Shown: in pieces, positions 43,335 to 52,640 of the stretch
How the letters are laid out: the number at the start of each line of letters is the position of its first letter
How positions within the stretch are numbered: position 1 is the stretch's first letter
Origin: Chloroflexi bacterium CFX4
GTDB taxonomy: Bacteria; Chloroflexota; Anaerolineae; Aggregatilineales; UBA2796
DNA length: 64,000 nucleotides
NCBI GenBank assembly: GCA_021404685.1
Contig: QWHC01000010.1
Location: 108,546 to 172,545, forward strand
Reading direction: 5' to 3'
The notes under the pieces: model-generated
Told to the model about the DNA's origin: nothing
Database searches by the model: none
What the model saw: the letters and a program-made list of their open reading frames with translations, nothing else
Position numbers and translations under genes: made by a program

Positions 43335-43353
43335 GAGTCCGCCCATCGGACTC
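43335..43353 (-). promoter_or_regulatory. Hairpin abutting the secA ribosome site
   Basis: GAGTCCG (43335-43341) and CGGACTC (43347-43353) form a 7-bp stem with a 5-nt loop. The secA Shine-Dalgarno GGAGGT (43333-43328) begins one base after it, so the stem could affect translation start. Confidence 0.4.
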
Positions 43354-43409
43354 GGACTCGCCTGTCAGAGAGAAGGCGCGCTTGCTGCGCGACCGTCCGA
43401 CGGAACAAC

Positions 43410-43438
43410 AGCATAAGCATACATGCCGAAAGGCGCAA
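43410..43438 (-). promoter_or_regulatory. secA promoter
   Basis: On the minus strand TTGCGC (43438-43433), 17 nt, TATGCT (43415-43410), about 93 nt before the secA ATG. The leader carries the hairpin at 43335-43353. Confidence 0.5.
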
Positions 43439-43476
43439 ACGCAACCTATATTGCGGCAAACGCACCTTTCTCTTGC

Positions 43477-43492
43477 AAAACGTTAACGTTTT
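43477..43492. repeat. 16-bp perfect palindrome over a stop codon
   Basis: AAAACGTTAACGTTTT is fully self-complementary. It covers the stop of the GT-C gene (43483-43485) and lies about 40 nt upstream of the secA -35. The sequence looks like a LacI-family operator. Confidence 0.45.
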
Positions 43493-44874
43493 CGATAGCG
43501 CCACACGCGGAAAGATTGCCCAACCGTGAACTCGCCTTCCAGCACGCCGAAGCGCGTTAGGGCAGCCAAGACTGCCTCGCCGCGGCTGCCCGTTGGCGTG
43601 AACCACACCGCCCGACTTTCAGCAAGGGCAGCCTGCACGAACGCCTCTGTATCCGCGTTGGGATAGGGCAGCACAAGCACCCGTGCCGGCTGGCTATAGT
43701 AGTAGCCGATCACGGGGTCGGTTGCGCCGCTGGCAGGGTCGGCAGGCGTCACAATGAGCGTATCCGCCGCAGTGGTCTGCGCGCCCAGAAAAGCAGCCCA
43801 CGCCCGCCAGTCGGCTGCCTTGCGATAGTCAGGCGCACGGTAGGGCAGCAGCGCCCAAAGCTGAACGCCGATCAGCAGCGCGGCAAGCCCAACGCTGAAG
43901 GCTGCACGCCGCCGCGCCGCCATACACGCCAAAACGAGCGCGCCAAACGGCACGACGGCAAGGATATAACGCGGATCAAAGACGTTTAGGCGCGTTGAAA
44001 CCAGATAGAGCGCCGCCAACGGCGCAAGCAGCGCGGCGGCAAAGAAGGCACGCAAGCCTTGCGGAAGGCACAGCAGCCCGATCAGCAGAATGATCAGGAC
44101 GGACGCACCGAAGGCAGGCGCGCTTAGCTCACCAAGCAGCAGCACCGCCCAAAAATTTGGCAAAGCGGCAAGCACTGCGCTGCCGCGTGTGCCGCCATAG
44201 CCGCTGTTTGCCAGCGCCACACCCTGAATCACGTTCGGAAGTTGCGCGATCAGGATCACGCCGAGCGCCAACAGCCATCCACGCAGCGCACGCCGCCGCA
44301 CCAGCACACTATACAGCCCGTGCAGCGCCAGCAGCAAGCCTTCTAGGAAAAAAAGATAGAGCGCGGCGATCTCCACCACAGCGTAGAGCAGCCATGCGCG
44401 GCGCGTCCCGCGCTCTGCCGCACGGATGAGCAGCCACAGCGCAACGGCGCTCACGCCCGACCACATGGCATAGTTGCGTGCATCTTGGCTGTGCCAGATC
44501 AGGTAAGGGTTGCATGCCCACAGCAGCGCCGCAATCACGCCGATCTGCACGGCGCGCTCAGGGTGGAACAAGCGCCGCGCTGAGGCATACACCGCAGCCG
44601 CGCCCAGCATGTTCAGCAAGGCAGGCAGCACGCGCAGCGCAACCTCACTATTGCCTGCCAGCCGCACCCATGCGCCAAACGCCAAAAATGCGCCGAACGG
44701 ATGCGGCTCGCGCCAGGCCAAGCCATCAGGCGCGCTGAGTTCGGCAAGCGCTGCCGTCCAGTAGCGAGCGGTGAACGCCTCATCGCCGCGTAGCGATTGC
44801 ACGCCAATGCCGCCGATCCGCAGCCCTGCCGCCACAAGCAGCACCATCAGCAGCACGGCAAGGCGCAGGCGCAT
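43483..44874 (-). CDS. GT-C membrane glycosyltransferase (PMT/ArnT-like)
   Basis: A 463-residue polytopic protein with about ten TM helices. The first loop has RGDEAFTARYW (residues about 30-40), containing the Asp-Glu pair used by GT-C enzymes to bind metal and a polyprenyl-phosphate sugar, and EPHPFGAFL, the usual P-x-G helix cap in this family. The C-terminus is a small soluble beta domain (VWFTPTGSRGEAVLAALTRF). It probably moves a sugar from a lipid carrier onto protein or glycan on the outer face. The stop shares a 16-bp palindrome. It is directly coupled to the NERD-like gene upstream (1-nt overlap). Confidence 0.82.
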   Translation of the reverse strand: MRLRLAVLLMVLLVAAGLRIGGIGVQSLRGDEAFTARYWTAALAELSAPDGLAWREPHPFGAFLAFGAWVRLAGNSEVALRVLPALLNMLGAAAVYASARRLFHPERAVQIGVIAALLWACNPYLIWHSQDARNYAMWSGVSAVALWLLIRAAERGTRRAWLLYAVVEIAALYLFFLEGLLLALHGLYSVLVRRRALRGWLLALGVILIAQLPNVIQGVALANSGYGGTRGSAVLAALPNFWAVLLLGELSAPAFGASVLIILLIGLLCLPQGLRAFFAAALLAPLAALYLVSTRLNVFDPRYILAVVPFGALVLACMAARRRAAFSVGLAALLIGVQLWALLPYRAPDYRKAADWRAWAAFLGAQTTAADTLIVTPADPASGATDPVIGYYYSQPARVLVLPYPNADTEAFVQAALAESRAVWFTPTGSRGEAVLAALTRFGVLEGEFTVGQSFRVWRYRKR

Positions 44875-45659
44875 TAGTCGCGTTCTTCCTCAGTTGCCTC
44901 GTCAAAGGCTTTGGCGTCCAGCAAGGCGATCAGCGCTTTTTCGATGGCGTTCAGTTCATCCTCACTGAGCAGTTCAAAGTCGGTCTTGCGCCGTTCGCGC
45001 TTCACTTCGCGCAGCGCCGTCTTGATGGAAGGCTTCTTCTTTGGGCTGGCAAAGACCACCGGAATGCTCGGTGCCTCCAATTCCAAAATGGCGCGTGGGT
45101 GCGTAAAGACGACAATCGGCTGCACCTCGATGCCGGAATCAGGCAAGACGGAGTCAATAACCGTCTGCACGTTGGCGGCGTCTATGGCGGCGTCTTCAAA
45201 GGGCTTGCCAATGCCTTCCTGCTTCATAAATTGGAAGAACGGCGCTAACGGTCCGCGGCGCTTGTAGTCCAGCCAGTGATCGCCCGTGATCTTGAAGCGC
45301 GTCATCTGGAAGCGCGTGGTGAGCGTATAGACGCCTTCCGGCGTGATCAGGATGTGGTTCGCCGGCGGAAAGTAGTTGAACAGCACACTGCGCCGATTAA
45401 TGCCTGCCAAGCCTTCGGCAATGGCTTCCTCAGGGCGCGGCTGGCGCACCCATTCGTTGGTCAGGCGCACCGAAAGCAGCGTGGTGACCAAGCCGACGGG
45501 CATGACCAAGCATGGCACAAAAAGGATCACGGTCTCGTTGACGGCGATGAAGTTGCTGAGAATCAAGCCAGCGGTTAGCACAAAGATGCTGACGAAAAAC
45601 AAGACCGTCCCGATGCGGCGCCCTTGCTTAATGCGAAGTTCGTTCGTAATGACACGCAT
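44874..45659 (-). CDS. Two-TM protein with NERD-like domain
   Basis: A 261-residue protein. Residues 1-16 are basic, then two TM helices (about 17-38 and 43-64). The soluble part contains a nuclease-related (NERD)-like core: EAIAEGLAGINRRSVLFNYF, HILITPEGVYTLTTRF, DAAIDAANVQTVIDSVL and IVVFTHPRAILEL. The catalytic E-x-K of active NERD domains is not obvious (VYTLTT at that place), so nuclease activity is doubtful. The C-terminal 45 residues are charged. Its stop overlaps the next gene's ATG by one base, so the two are co-translated. The promoter must lie in the 45660-45840 gap. Confidence 0.6.
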   Translation of the reverse strand: MRVITNELRIKQGRRIGTVLFFVSIFVLTAGLILSNFIAVNETVILFVPCLVMPVGLVTTLLSVRLTNEWVRQPRPEEAIAEGLAGINRRSVLFNYFPPANHILITPEGVYTLTTRFQMTRFKITGDHWLDYKRRGPLAPFFQFMKQEGIGKPFEDAAIDAANVQTVIDSVLPDSGIEVQPIVVFTHPRAILELEAPSIPVVFASPKKKPSIKTALREVKRERRKTDFELLSEDELNAIEKALIALLDAKAFDEATEEERD

Positions 45660-45763
45660 GGCGTGAATGATCGTCCTCTCATGGTGGTTGGTTGAACAGC
45701 CTCATAGGTCTTGCCGCATTGTACCACATCAGGGCGTGAAGGCTGCGCCAAACGCGCCCAAAA

Positions 45764-45801
45764 ATTCCTGACACAAGATGTCAGGAATAGGGTGCTATCC
45801 T
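45764..45801 (+). promoter_or_regulatory. 25-bp palindromic operator and extended -10 promoter
   Basis: ATTCCTGACA (45764-45773), 5 nt CAAGA, TGTCAGGAAT (45779-45788): perfect 10-bp arms. Eight nt downstream is TGC-TATCCT (45793-45801), an extended -10. The palindrome covers the -35 area, as expected for a repressor site. It lies in the divergent gap between the NERD-like gene and the DinB-like gene and could control either. Confidence 0.65.
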
Positions 45802-45840
45802 GAAATTGTAACGGTAAACCGCCATGAGGACGCTATTGAC

Positions 45841-46311
45841 ATGAACAGCCTAATGACCACCTACTTTGAAGTGCTTCACGAGACTGAGGCAATCCGCGGG
45901 CAGATTCTCGACTCGCTCAACGATGCTGATCTCGCCTTCAGCTTGCCCAACAACCCAACCCTCCGCGAACTTTTTGAGGAAATGGGCGCTATAGAGGCGT
46001 TCTACAGCGAGTCGTTTAAGACCTTGCGGCAAGATTGGGCAACCTTCCGCCCAACTGCACCGCACCCTATGACCAGCATCGCCGCCTTGCGCGCTTGGTT
46101 TGCGGCGCTGGACGGCGAGCTGCACAGCCTGCTGATGGGCTTCAGCGAGAGCGACCTCGATAAGATCGTGGAGCGCGGCTTCTCGCTGCCAGTGCGCGTT
46201 CAAGCAGGCATCTACCGCGAGGCGCTGCTGATCTTCTACGGCAAGCTGAGCGTCTACCTGAAGGCGATGGGTAAGCCGCTCTCAGAGCAGATGCAGGGCT
46301 GGATCGGCTAA
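45841..46311 (+). CDS. DinB-like four-helix protein
   Basis: A 156-residue helical protein starting at ATG 45841; a longer frame from 45778 would begin inside the operator. The pattern of four long helices and the motif PTLRELFEEMGAIEAFYSESF (partly: RELFEEMGAIEAFY) fit the DinB/YfiT superfamily, which includes metal-dependent thiol transferases and stress-induced proteins. The three metal-binding histidines of active members are not all present (few His in the right helices), so the activity is uncertain. It is a single-gene transcript with a strong palindromic operator upstream, and its stop is 18 nt from the convergent DUF2723 gene. Confidence 0.65.
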   Translation: MNSLMTTYFEVLHETEAIRGQILDSLNDADLAFSLPNNPTLRELFEEMGAIEAFYSESFKTLRQDWATFRPTAPHPMTSIAALRAWFAALDGELHSLLMGFSESDLDKIVERGFSLPVRVQAGIYREALLIFYGKLSVYLKAMGKPLSEQMQGWIG

Positions 46312-46328
46312 CGCACCGCTGCGCTACA

Positions 46329-48269
46329 CTATGGGCGTGCCGCGGCGGCGAATGGTAAAAAGACCTCACCGACGCGCTCGCCCGTGCTTGGCGAGACAAA
46401 CCCAAACACCCAACGCAACTGCTCAGGCGGCGGCAAGGCGGCGGCTGTCCACGCGATAAAGACCGTATCGCGGATTGTCTCGCCCGCCTGCCAGGCAGAG
46501 GTTGGATAGTAACCACGCACGGGATCGGGATAATCGCGCTGCGTGATCAAGCCCGTCGTGTTGCCTTCAGCGTCCACCGTCCGCAGGTGCGCGAATGGGA
46601 TGAAGCGTTCGGGAATTTCGCCCACCACCCGCCAATAGAGCGTGAAGTATGCGCCTTGATCATCCGCAAAAGCGCTGTAGCTATAGAGCTGAATGCCCGT
46701 CGCAGCCGCCTGCCCGATCTGGGTGGCGCTTTCCGCTTCGGCGGCAAGGCGCGGATCGCCACGTGGCACAACCTGCACAAAAGGCGTATGCGTGCCACCA
46801 AAGCCCATTCCCAAAGCTAAGAGCGGATTCTGCCCTGAGAGCATTCCCAGATACATCTGCATCCAGTGCGCCAGATAGACGTTTTGAGCGCGCCGTTCGT
46901 TGGCAACCGCCGCAATGAAGGTCGCCTCACGGTCGTGAAAGAGCGCGATCTCATAGCCGTTATCGGCAGCTTCCAAGCCGATCCAGTGGTCAGGACTCCA
47001 GCCGCCCGTGAAGACGACGCTCTGCGGCGGCAAGCTGGCATAGGCGGCGTAATATTCCGCACCACGCCTATCCGCAGCGCGGTTGTTGGCAGGCAGCCCA
47101 ACGGCAAACAGCAGCGGAATCAGCGCCAGCAGCGGCACGGCAAGGCTGAGAGGACGCCCAAAGCGCGGCAAGCGCACCTGACCATCCGCCAAGCACGCCA
47201 ACCCAAAGATCAGGGCGAGTCCGCTTTGCGCGTAGTAGATGAATGCCTTGTGATCTTGCCGCCACGTCATGAAGAAGGCGAACGAGATTGCGCTGCCCAG
47301 CACCAGGGACGCGCCATACAGCGGCTGCTTCCGCACGAACAGGATGATGCCCAACGCGCCGAGCAGCACGCCAAAGGGCGTGAAAAATTCGAGGTGAAAG
47401 CCACCCACCAGCTGAATGCGCGCCCACAGCTCGGGCAAGGGCGAGATCAGCAAGCCCTCCTGACCATAGCCAAAGACGATCTGCAAGGCGTTATAGGCGT
47501 TGATTGGCGGATTGAAGGTTGTGCCAAGCCCATAGACCACGCCGGCAGGCACTTTGAAGAATACATCATAGTAGAGCAGCAGCGGCAGGGCAAGCGCCGC
47601 CAGCAAGCGGACGTAGCTCCACAGGTGCAGGCGGCGCAGCGCACCACTGCCCAGTGCGATCAGCGCCGCGCTGGGCGCCCACAACAGGATAATGCGGTGG
47701 TTTGCCAAGCCAAGCCCAAAGAGCAGTGCCGCGCCTTCCAGAAAAGCGGTCTTCTCAGGCTGCCGCTGATAGCGTGCCATCAGGTAGAGGATGCCCGTCA
47801 CCGTCAGGATGTGCAGCCCTTGCACCTCTGCAATGGTGGCGATATGCCACATGACGCCGCTTAGCCCAAAGCACATCACGGCGAGCGCGGCGGCAGTCCG
47901 CCGCATGTACAGCCGCAGTGTGAGATAGGTTACCACAAGGGCAAGCGCCACAGTCAGCGACGAGAAGTAGGTGACCCATGTGAACGGATCGCCGCCGAGC
48001 GCCGCGCCAATCCGCGTGAAATAGTGGGCGAGGATCACATAGGCGGGATAGCTGGTGGCGTGCGCGATGCCGTTGTGGACGACGGCGCGCTGCAACTCCA
48101 TTGATTCCGCCTCTGCGCCGCCGCCAACGATGTAGCCACGCGCCGCCGTGCTGACGTAGAGCGCCAAGAAGCCGATGAACAGAAAGAGTGGGATAAGATG
48201 TGGTAAGGCGTTTGTGAGCCAGCGCTGCGAACGGTTCACAGCGCTGTGTGTGTGTGCAAAGGGTGCCAT
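46329..48269 (-). CDS. DUF2723-type GT-C membrane protein (putative glycosyltransferase)
   Basis: A 646-residue polytopic protein with about eleven TM helices in the first 430 residues and a 200-residue soluble C-terminal part rich in beta strands (VYLAHWMQMYLG, AYFTLYWRVVGEIPERFIPF). The first loop shows AEAESMELQRAVVHNGIAHATSYPAYVILAH (in part GIAHATSYPAYV), the DUF2723 hallmark where G-AH--GYPLY is usual and an acidic residue precedes it. The family is related to protein O-mannosyltransferases. The substrate is unknown. Start ATG 48269; no strong ribosome site is seen. Confidence 0.78.
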   Translation of the reverse strand: MAPFAHTHSAVNRSQRWLTNALPHLIPLFLFIGFLALYVSTAARGYIVGGGAEAESMELQRAVVHNGIAHATSYPAYVILAHYFTRIGAALGGDPFTWVTYFSSLTVALALVVTYLTLRLYMRRTAAALAVMCFGLSGVMWHIATIAEVQGLHILTVTGILYLMARYQRQPEKTAFLEGAALLFGLGLANHRIILLWAPSAALIALGSGALRRLHLWSYVRLLAALALPLLLYYDVFFKVPAGVVYGLGTTFNPPINAYNALQIVFGYGQEGLLISPLPELWARIQLVGGFHLEFFTPFGVLLGALGIILFVRKQPLYGASLVLGSAISFAFFMTWRQDHKAFIYYAQSGLALIFGLACLADGQVRLPRFGRPLSLAVPLLALIPLLFAVGLPANNRAADRRGAEYYAAYASLPPQSVVFTGGWSPDHWIGLEAADNGYEIALFHDREATFIAAVANERRAQNVYLAHWMQMYLGMLSGQNPLLALGMGFGGTHTPFVQVVPRGDPRLAAEAESATQIGQAAATGIQLYSYSAFADDQGAYFTLYWRVVGEIPERFIPFAHLRTVDAEGNTTGLITQRDYPDPVRGYYPTSAWQAGETIRDTVFIAWTAAALPPPEQLRWVFGFVSPSTGERVGEVFLPFAAAARP

Positions 48270-48311
48270 GCGTTGCGCTTTCGTGCTTGGTTAAACGGTG
48301 TGTTGGGCAGC

Positions 48312-50873
48312 CTATAGGCGCGGCACACGCGCCGCAATGGCAGTGACCACCTCATAGGTGTTGGTGTCCAGCCATTCTGCCACTTCATCCACGCTGATGA
48401 ATTCATCGCCCTGCTTGCCGATCAGCACCACTTCATCGCCAATATTGACGTTTGGCACATTGGTGACGTTGATGGCGGATAAATCCATGCTGACGCGCCC
48501 AATGACTGGCACACGCTGCCCGCCCACCAACACCTCTTGCCAGCGGTCCGGCGCACGGCGGAAGCCATCGGCGTAGCCCACATTGATGATTGCGATGCGC
48601 TCTGTGCCGCGTGTGCGGTAGGTGTTGCCGTAGCCCACATAGGCGCCTTGCGGCAGCGTTTTCACCGCGCCGATGCTGGTCTTCCACGTCAGCGCAGGGC
48701 GGAAATCCGGCGGCAGCGGCGCGCCCAAGCCCGGCATGATACCGTAGAGTCCGATGCCAAGCCGCACCATGTTGAAATGCGTTTCGGGCAAGGTCAGTGT
48801 AGCAGCCGTATTCGCGGCGTGGATGTATTTGAACGCGACACCGCCTGCGCGCAGCGGCGTCAGGCAGTTCTGAAAGACCTGAAGCTGGGCGCGGGTGTAT
48901 TCCGTGCTGCTATCTGAGGCGGCAAAGTGCGTGTAGATGCCTTCAATCTCAAGGTTACGCAGATTCCGCACGCTGCGGAAGAACGGCGTGACCTGTTCGG
49001 GCAGCAAGCCGATGCGCCCTAAGCCCGTATCCACCTTGACGTGAGCGCGCAGTGTCGTATCCACCTCACGGGCGATGCGGTTATAAGCGCGTGCCACGTC
49101 CAGATCGTAGACGGTGAGCGTTAGGTCGTAGCGAAGTGCCTGACGCGCTGCGTTGGGTGGCGTGTAGCCAAAGATCAAGATCGGTGCATCAATGGCAGCC
49201 TCACGCAGTTCGACTGCCTCGCCAACCGAGCTGACGGCGAGGTAATCGGCGCCGTTGTGCAGTGCCGTCGAGGCAACGGCTACCGCGCCGTGTCCGTAGC
49301 CGTTTGCCTTCACCACAGCGACCACCGTCACGCCTTCGCCGACGATCTCTTTGGTGCGCCGCACGTTATAGGCAATCGCACCGCGATCAATCTCCACCCA
49401 CGTTTGGCGCGGCAGCACCTGCTGATGGCGGCTGTCTTCCTGCTCGCTGTAGCGCGGCAGCCGTGCCACATCTTCTGTGTTGGCAAGCAAGGCGCGGGTA
49501 GCGCGCTCCATGCGGCTGGCGGCACTGCCCTTGATGACCACCACATCATCCGGTTGCAGCCAATCGGCGATGCTGGCAGCGGCATCTTCCGGTGAGTAGG
49601 TGATCCGCACGTTGCGCCGATCCATGCCGTGATCGAGCGCGGCGCGCCCTGCCACAGCCGCCAGATCGCCTTCCGTCACCAACACATCCACCACTTCGGC
49701 AGCCTGCCTGCCAATCTCGCGGTGACCGCTGACGGTGTGCTTACCAAAATCGCCCAAGCTGCCCAACATAAAGATCAGGCGTCCGTTTTCGGCGGGCAGC
49801 CGCAAATCGCGCAGCCAGTCCAGCAGGGCAAGCGTGCTTGGCAAGTTGGCGTCAAAGCTATCATCCACCAACAGGCAGCCGTTGGTGCCTTCCAACGGGC
49901 TGAGGCGTCCGGGCAGCGGCTGCAATTCCTTGATCGCATTCAGGCTCTCGCCAACCGAGATGTTATAGGCAGTGCCGATTGCCAAGGCTGCCAACACGCC
50001 GTAGAGCGTGTGCGCGCCGAGCAGGGGAATCCAGCGCCCAACGTAGCGCTCTTGGGCATAGCGCACGTCAAAGCCGGTTTTATCGCGTGCCAGCAGCAGG
50101 TTATAGGCGGTGAAATCTGCGCCGAAAGCGACGCCTGCCCGATCCAAGCCCATCGTCAGCACCGTGGCAAGCGTGCGGGCGCGCATGGCACGGATTTGGT
50201 CATCATCATAGTTCAGCACCGCCAAGCCATTTTCGGGCAAGGCGCTGATGAGGGCGGCATATTCCTCGGCAAAGGCGTGGCGCTGATCAAAGCGTCCCAT
50301 GCCGCTGTAGTTAAGGTCGGTCACCACGCCAACCAGCGGCTTGACGATCTCGGCAAGCTCACTCATGCCGCCGTTGTGGGTGAGTGGCATCTCTAGAATG
50401 GCGAATTTATCTTCGGCTGCCAGCTTGCCTAAGGTGAGGGGTAGGCTGAACTTGCCGCTGAAACTATCAGCGCTCTTATAGACGCGGTGCTGCACGCTCA
50501 GGACGGCGGCGATTGCCTCGCGGGCGGTGGTGGCTGCGGCGCCGCCGGCCACGGCGATGACGGTGGTGCCGAGCTTTTTCAGGGCAATGCGCGCCCACTT
50601 CAGGAGTGCCGACTCCACATCGCGCATGACGATCACGGTCAGCCCGTCCGTATCAAAATCGGGCGGGCGCTGGCACATGATGCCTAACGCGCCATTCTCG
50701 GCAGCCTCGCGCATAAATTGGTGACCGTCGCCCTGCTCCGTCTTGAGGGCGACAAAGAGCGCACCTGCCTGTGCTTGGCGCGCATCAAGGCAAAAATCGG
50801 TGAAGAGTGCTGCGCCTGCCTCACCGAAAAGCTGACCGTCTGCTGCTTCGAGAATATCGTATAAATTGATCAT
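48312..50873 (-). CDS. MurF-alanine racemase fusion with degenerate MurF P-loop
   Basis: An 853-residue fusion. Residues 1-480 are MurF-like (UDP-MurNAc-tripeptide D-Ala-D-Ala ligase): N-domain with DARQAQAGALFVAL, central domain, and C-domain with LPGRLSPLEG and VDDSFDANLPSTL. The ATP loop reads AVAGGAAATTAREA (108-121): the P-loop lysine is Ala114. The carbamylated Lys position is Tyr205 (AEEYAALI). Residues about 485-853 are an intact alanine racemase: VVKANGYGHG with PLP Lys about 522, HVKVDTGLGRIG and VGYADGFRR. The racemase should supply D-Ala; ligation by the first half is doubtful unless another residue replaces the lysine. The ATG lies 6 nt after a -10 box. Confidence 0.88.
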   Translation of the reverse strand: MINLYDILEAADGQLFGEAGAALFTDFCLDARQAQAGALFVALKTEQGDGHQFMREAAENGALGIMCQRPPDFDTDGLTVIVMRDVESALLKWARIALKKLGTTVIAVAGGAAATTAREAIAAVLSVQHRVYKSADSFSGKFSLPLTLGKLAAEDKFAILEMPLTHNGGMSELAEIVKPLVGVVTDLNYSGMGRFDQRHAFAEEYAALISALPENGLAVLNYDDDQIRAMRARTLATVLTMGLDRAGVAFGADFTAYNLLLARDKTGFDVRYAQERYVGRWIPLLGAHTLYGVLAALAIGTAYNISVGESLNAIKELQPLPGRLSPLEGTNGCLLVDDSFDANLPSTLALLDWLRDLRLPAENGRLIFMLGSLGDFGKHTVSGHREIGRQAAEVVDVLVTEGDLAAVAGRAALDHGMDRRNVRITYSPEDAAASIADWLQPDDVVVIKGSAASRMERATRALLANTEDVARLPRYSEQEDSRHQQVLPRQTWVEIDRGAIAYNVRRTKEIVGEGVTVVAVVKANGYGHGAVAVASTALHNGADYLAVSSVGEAVELREAAIDAPILIFGYTPPNAARQALRYDLTLTVYDLDVARAYNRIAREVDTTLRAHVKVDTGLGRIGLLPEQVTPFFRSVRNLRNLEIEGIYTHFAASDSSTEYTRAQLQVFQNCLTPLRAGGVAFKYIHAANTAATLTLPETHFNMVRLGIGLYGIMPGLGAPLPPDFRPALTWKTSIGAVKTLPQGAYVGYGNTYRTRGTERIAIINVGYADGFRRAPDRWQEVLVGGQRVPVIGRVSMDLSAINVTNVPNVNIGDEVVLIGKQGDEFISVDEVAEWLDTNTYEVVTAIAARVPRL

Positions 50874-50879
50874 GGCTCT

Positions 50880-50909
50880 AGTATAATCGCGGCTGATTAT
50901 TTAGACCAA
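50880..50909 (-). promoter_or_regulatory. murF-alr promoter (leaderless)
   Basis: On the minus strand TTGGTC (50909-50904), 18 nt, TATACT (50885-50880), six bases (AGAGCC), ATG 50873. The -35 lies within the last codons of the preceding methyltransferase gene. Confidence 0.55.
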
Positions 50910-52559
50910 CGGTTGTTGGTCGCCATTGATCGGCGCACGGCGATCACGCCTGAAAGTGATGTTATTGGGCGGCAGTTCTGCGCGCTTATCGTTCAACAAC
51001 TCCTCAATGGTCAGGATTTGTAGGCGCGGATACTTGCGATCCCAATACTGAGAATGATAAAAACCACTTGCCAATGCCTCTCGCTTCATGGCATCCGTTG
51101 GCGGCTCTAAGGTGATGAAAATACCAATGGCTGCCCCTTCGCGCTCAATAACGCCGCGCAGATCACGAATATCACTCGTTTTCACGGCGCCACTTTTCAC
51201 CTGTACTAAAATCTGCTTGGGCTTTTCATCGGCATCATCAATGAAGCTGATCATACCATCAATGCCCTGATCGGCTCCTTTTTTGCCTTTCTTGCTGCCT
51301 GTCTCACCACTCGGTGGACGTGCGCGCACCAACGAAAGCGCCCACCATTGAAACTGATAGCGATCATCTTGTGCCAAACGCCGTGCTGAGCCTAGATCAA
51401 TTGGCTCACCGATCACGGTGTATGCTTGGCGAATTTCCTCACCAAAGCGATCTGCCAAACGCCACTTATTCATGGCAGTGGCAAGGTGTGTAATATCTAT
51501 GCCGATCCAGTGCCTACCCAGTTGTTGTGCGGCAACAATCGCCGTACCGCAGCCGCAGAACGGATCAAGCACAACATCACCGGGCTGGCTGCTCGCCTGA
51601 ATAATGCGCTCTAGCAGTGCCAGCGGCTTTTGCGTTGGGTAGCCGAGCCGTTCTGCTTTGCGTGCTGACACAGGCGGGATGTCATCCCAAATAGACTGCA
51701 AATGGACGCCAGGCATCTCGTCCAAATATTGCTTCAGGCGTGGCAGACCTTGTTTTGTGTAATACAGCCGCCCTTCACGCTCAAATTGCTCCATGTTAGC
51801 CCGCGAATATGCCCAATATCTACCTTTAGGTGGCTTGTTGCCTTTCCAGCTATAGAGCGTATCGCCACCTTTTCGGGCGGCGGTTAAATCAGTCGTTTTG
51901 AAACGTCTACCTGTTTCAGGTTCAATATGCCGATAATTTGATGCCACATAATGCTCACGATAGGCTGTAAAAACAGGGTTCCACTTGCTTCGTTCAGATT
52001 TTCCGTAAAAGAGCAGGATGTCGTGAATGCGACCAGGTTGTTTGGCACCCTGTTTGGCGTCGTTATGTGCATAGGCGCGTTTCCAAACAATCTCGCTGCG
52101 GAAATTCTGAATGCCAAAAATCGTATCTAAAACGACTTTTAGATAGTGGCTGGCAGTTGAATCACAGTGTAGATATAAACTACCTGTTGATTTTAAGACG
52201 CGATGCAACTCAGTTAAACGGGCAGTCATCATGACAAGATATGCCATGATCTGATTGCGACCGACAATATCGCGCATAGCGCCAATCATTTTGCTAACCT
52301 GCATCGGCACACGCGGGCTAGTTACCAATTCATGGTAGGTTGCCTCTGCTGTGGTATCCCAGTGCCATGTATCATCAAACGCGGTAATTTGCGCTTGCGC
52401 CTCATCTCCCGATTCTTCACGGAACAGCACGTTGTAGTTGCGGTTACTATTAAACGGCGGATCGAGGTAGATTAAATCTACGCTTTCAGCGGGAAGATGC
52501 TCACGCAGGATTTGCAGGTTATCCCCATAATACAGCGTGTTTTGGAACACCTCACTCAT
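50901..52559 (-). CDS. DNA methyltransferase-Mrr nuclease fusion (single-chain restriction-modification)
   Basis: A 552-residue protein. The methyltransferase part (1-400) has catalytic motif [11 protein letters not shown] (about 34-44) before the SAM motif [13 protein letters not shown] (about 320-332), the beta order of N6-adenine/N4-cytosine enzymes. The C-terminal part (about 420-530) is a PD-(D/E)xK domain of the Mrr type: [12 protein letters not shown] then [12 protein letters not shown], giving D...QVK catalytic residues. One chain could thus modify and cut DNA, or cut only wrongly methylated sites. Start ATG 52559 follows GAGGTGA; the longer frame to 52625 has no ribosome site. No specificity subunit is adjacent. 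The recognition site is unknown. Confidence 0.85.
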   Translation of the reverse strand: MSEVFQNTLYYGDNLQILREHLPAESVDLIYLDPPFNSNRNYNVLFREESGDEAQAQITAFDDTWHWDTTAEATYHELVTSPRVPMQVSKMIGAMRDIVGRNQIMAYLVMMTARLTELHRVLKSTGSLYLHCDSTASHYLKVVLDTIFGIQNFRSEIVWKRAYAHNDAKQGAKQPGRIHDILLFYGKSERSKWNPVFTAYREHYVASNYRHIEPETGRRFKTTDLTAARKGGDTLYSWKGNKPPKGRYWAYSRANMEQFEREGRLYYTKQGLPRLKQYLDEMPGVHLQSIWDDIPPVSARKAERLGYPTQKPLALLERIIQASSQPGDVVLDPFCGCGTAIVAAQQLGRHWIGIDITHLATAMNKWRLADRFGEEIRQAYTVIGEPIDLGSARRLAQDDRYQFQWWALSLVRARPPSGETGSKKGKKGADQGIDGMISFIDDADEKPKQILVQVKSGAVKTSDIRDLRGVIEREGAAIGIFITLEPPTDAMKREALASGFYHSQYWDRKYPRLQILTIEELLNDKRAELPPNNITFRRDRRAPINGDQQPLV

Positions 52560-52640
52560 AGTCACCTCACAACACAGAACGCTTATAGCCCAAGATAAGA
52601 CAGGTGTTCGGTAAGTGTGGCGCATTTGGCGGGAAAAGGC

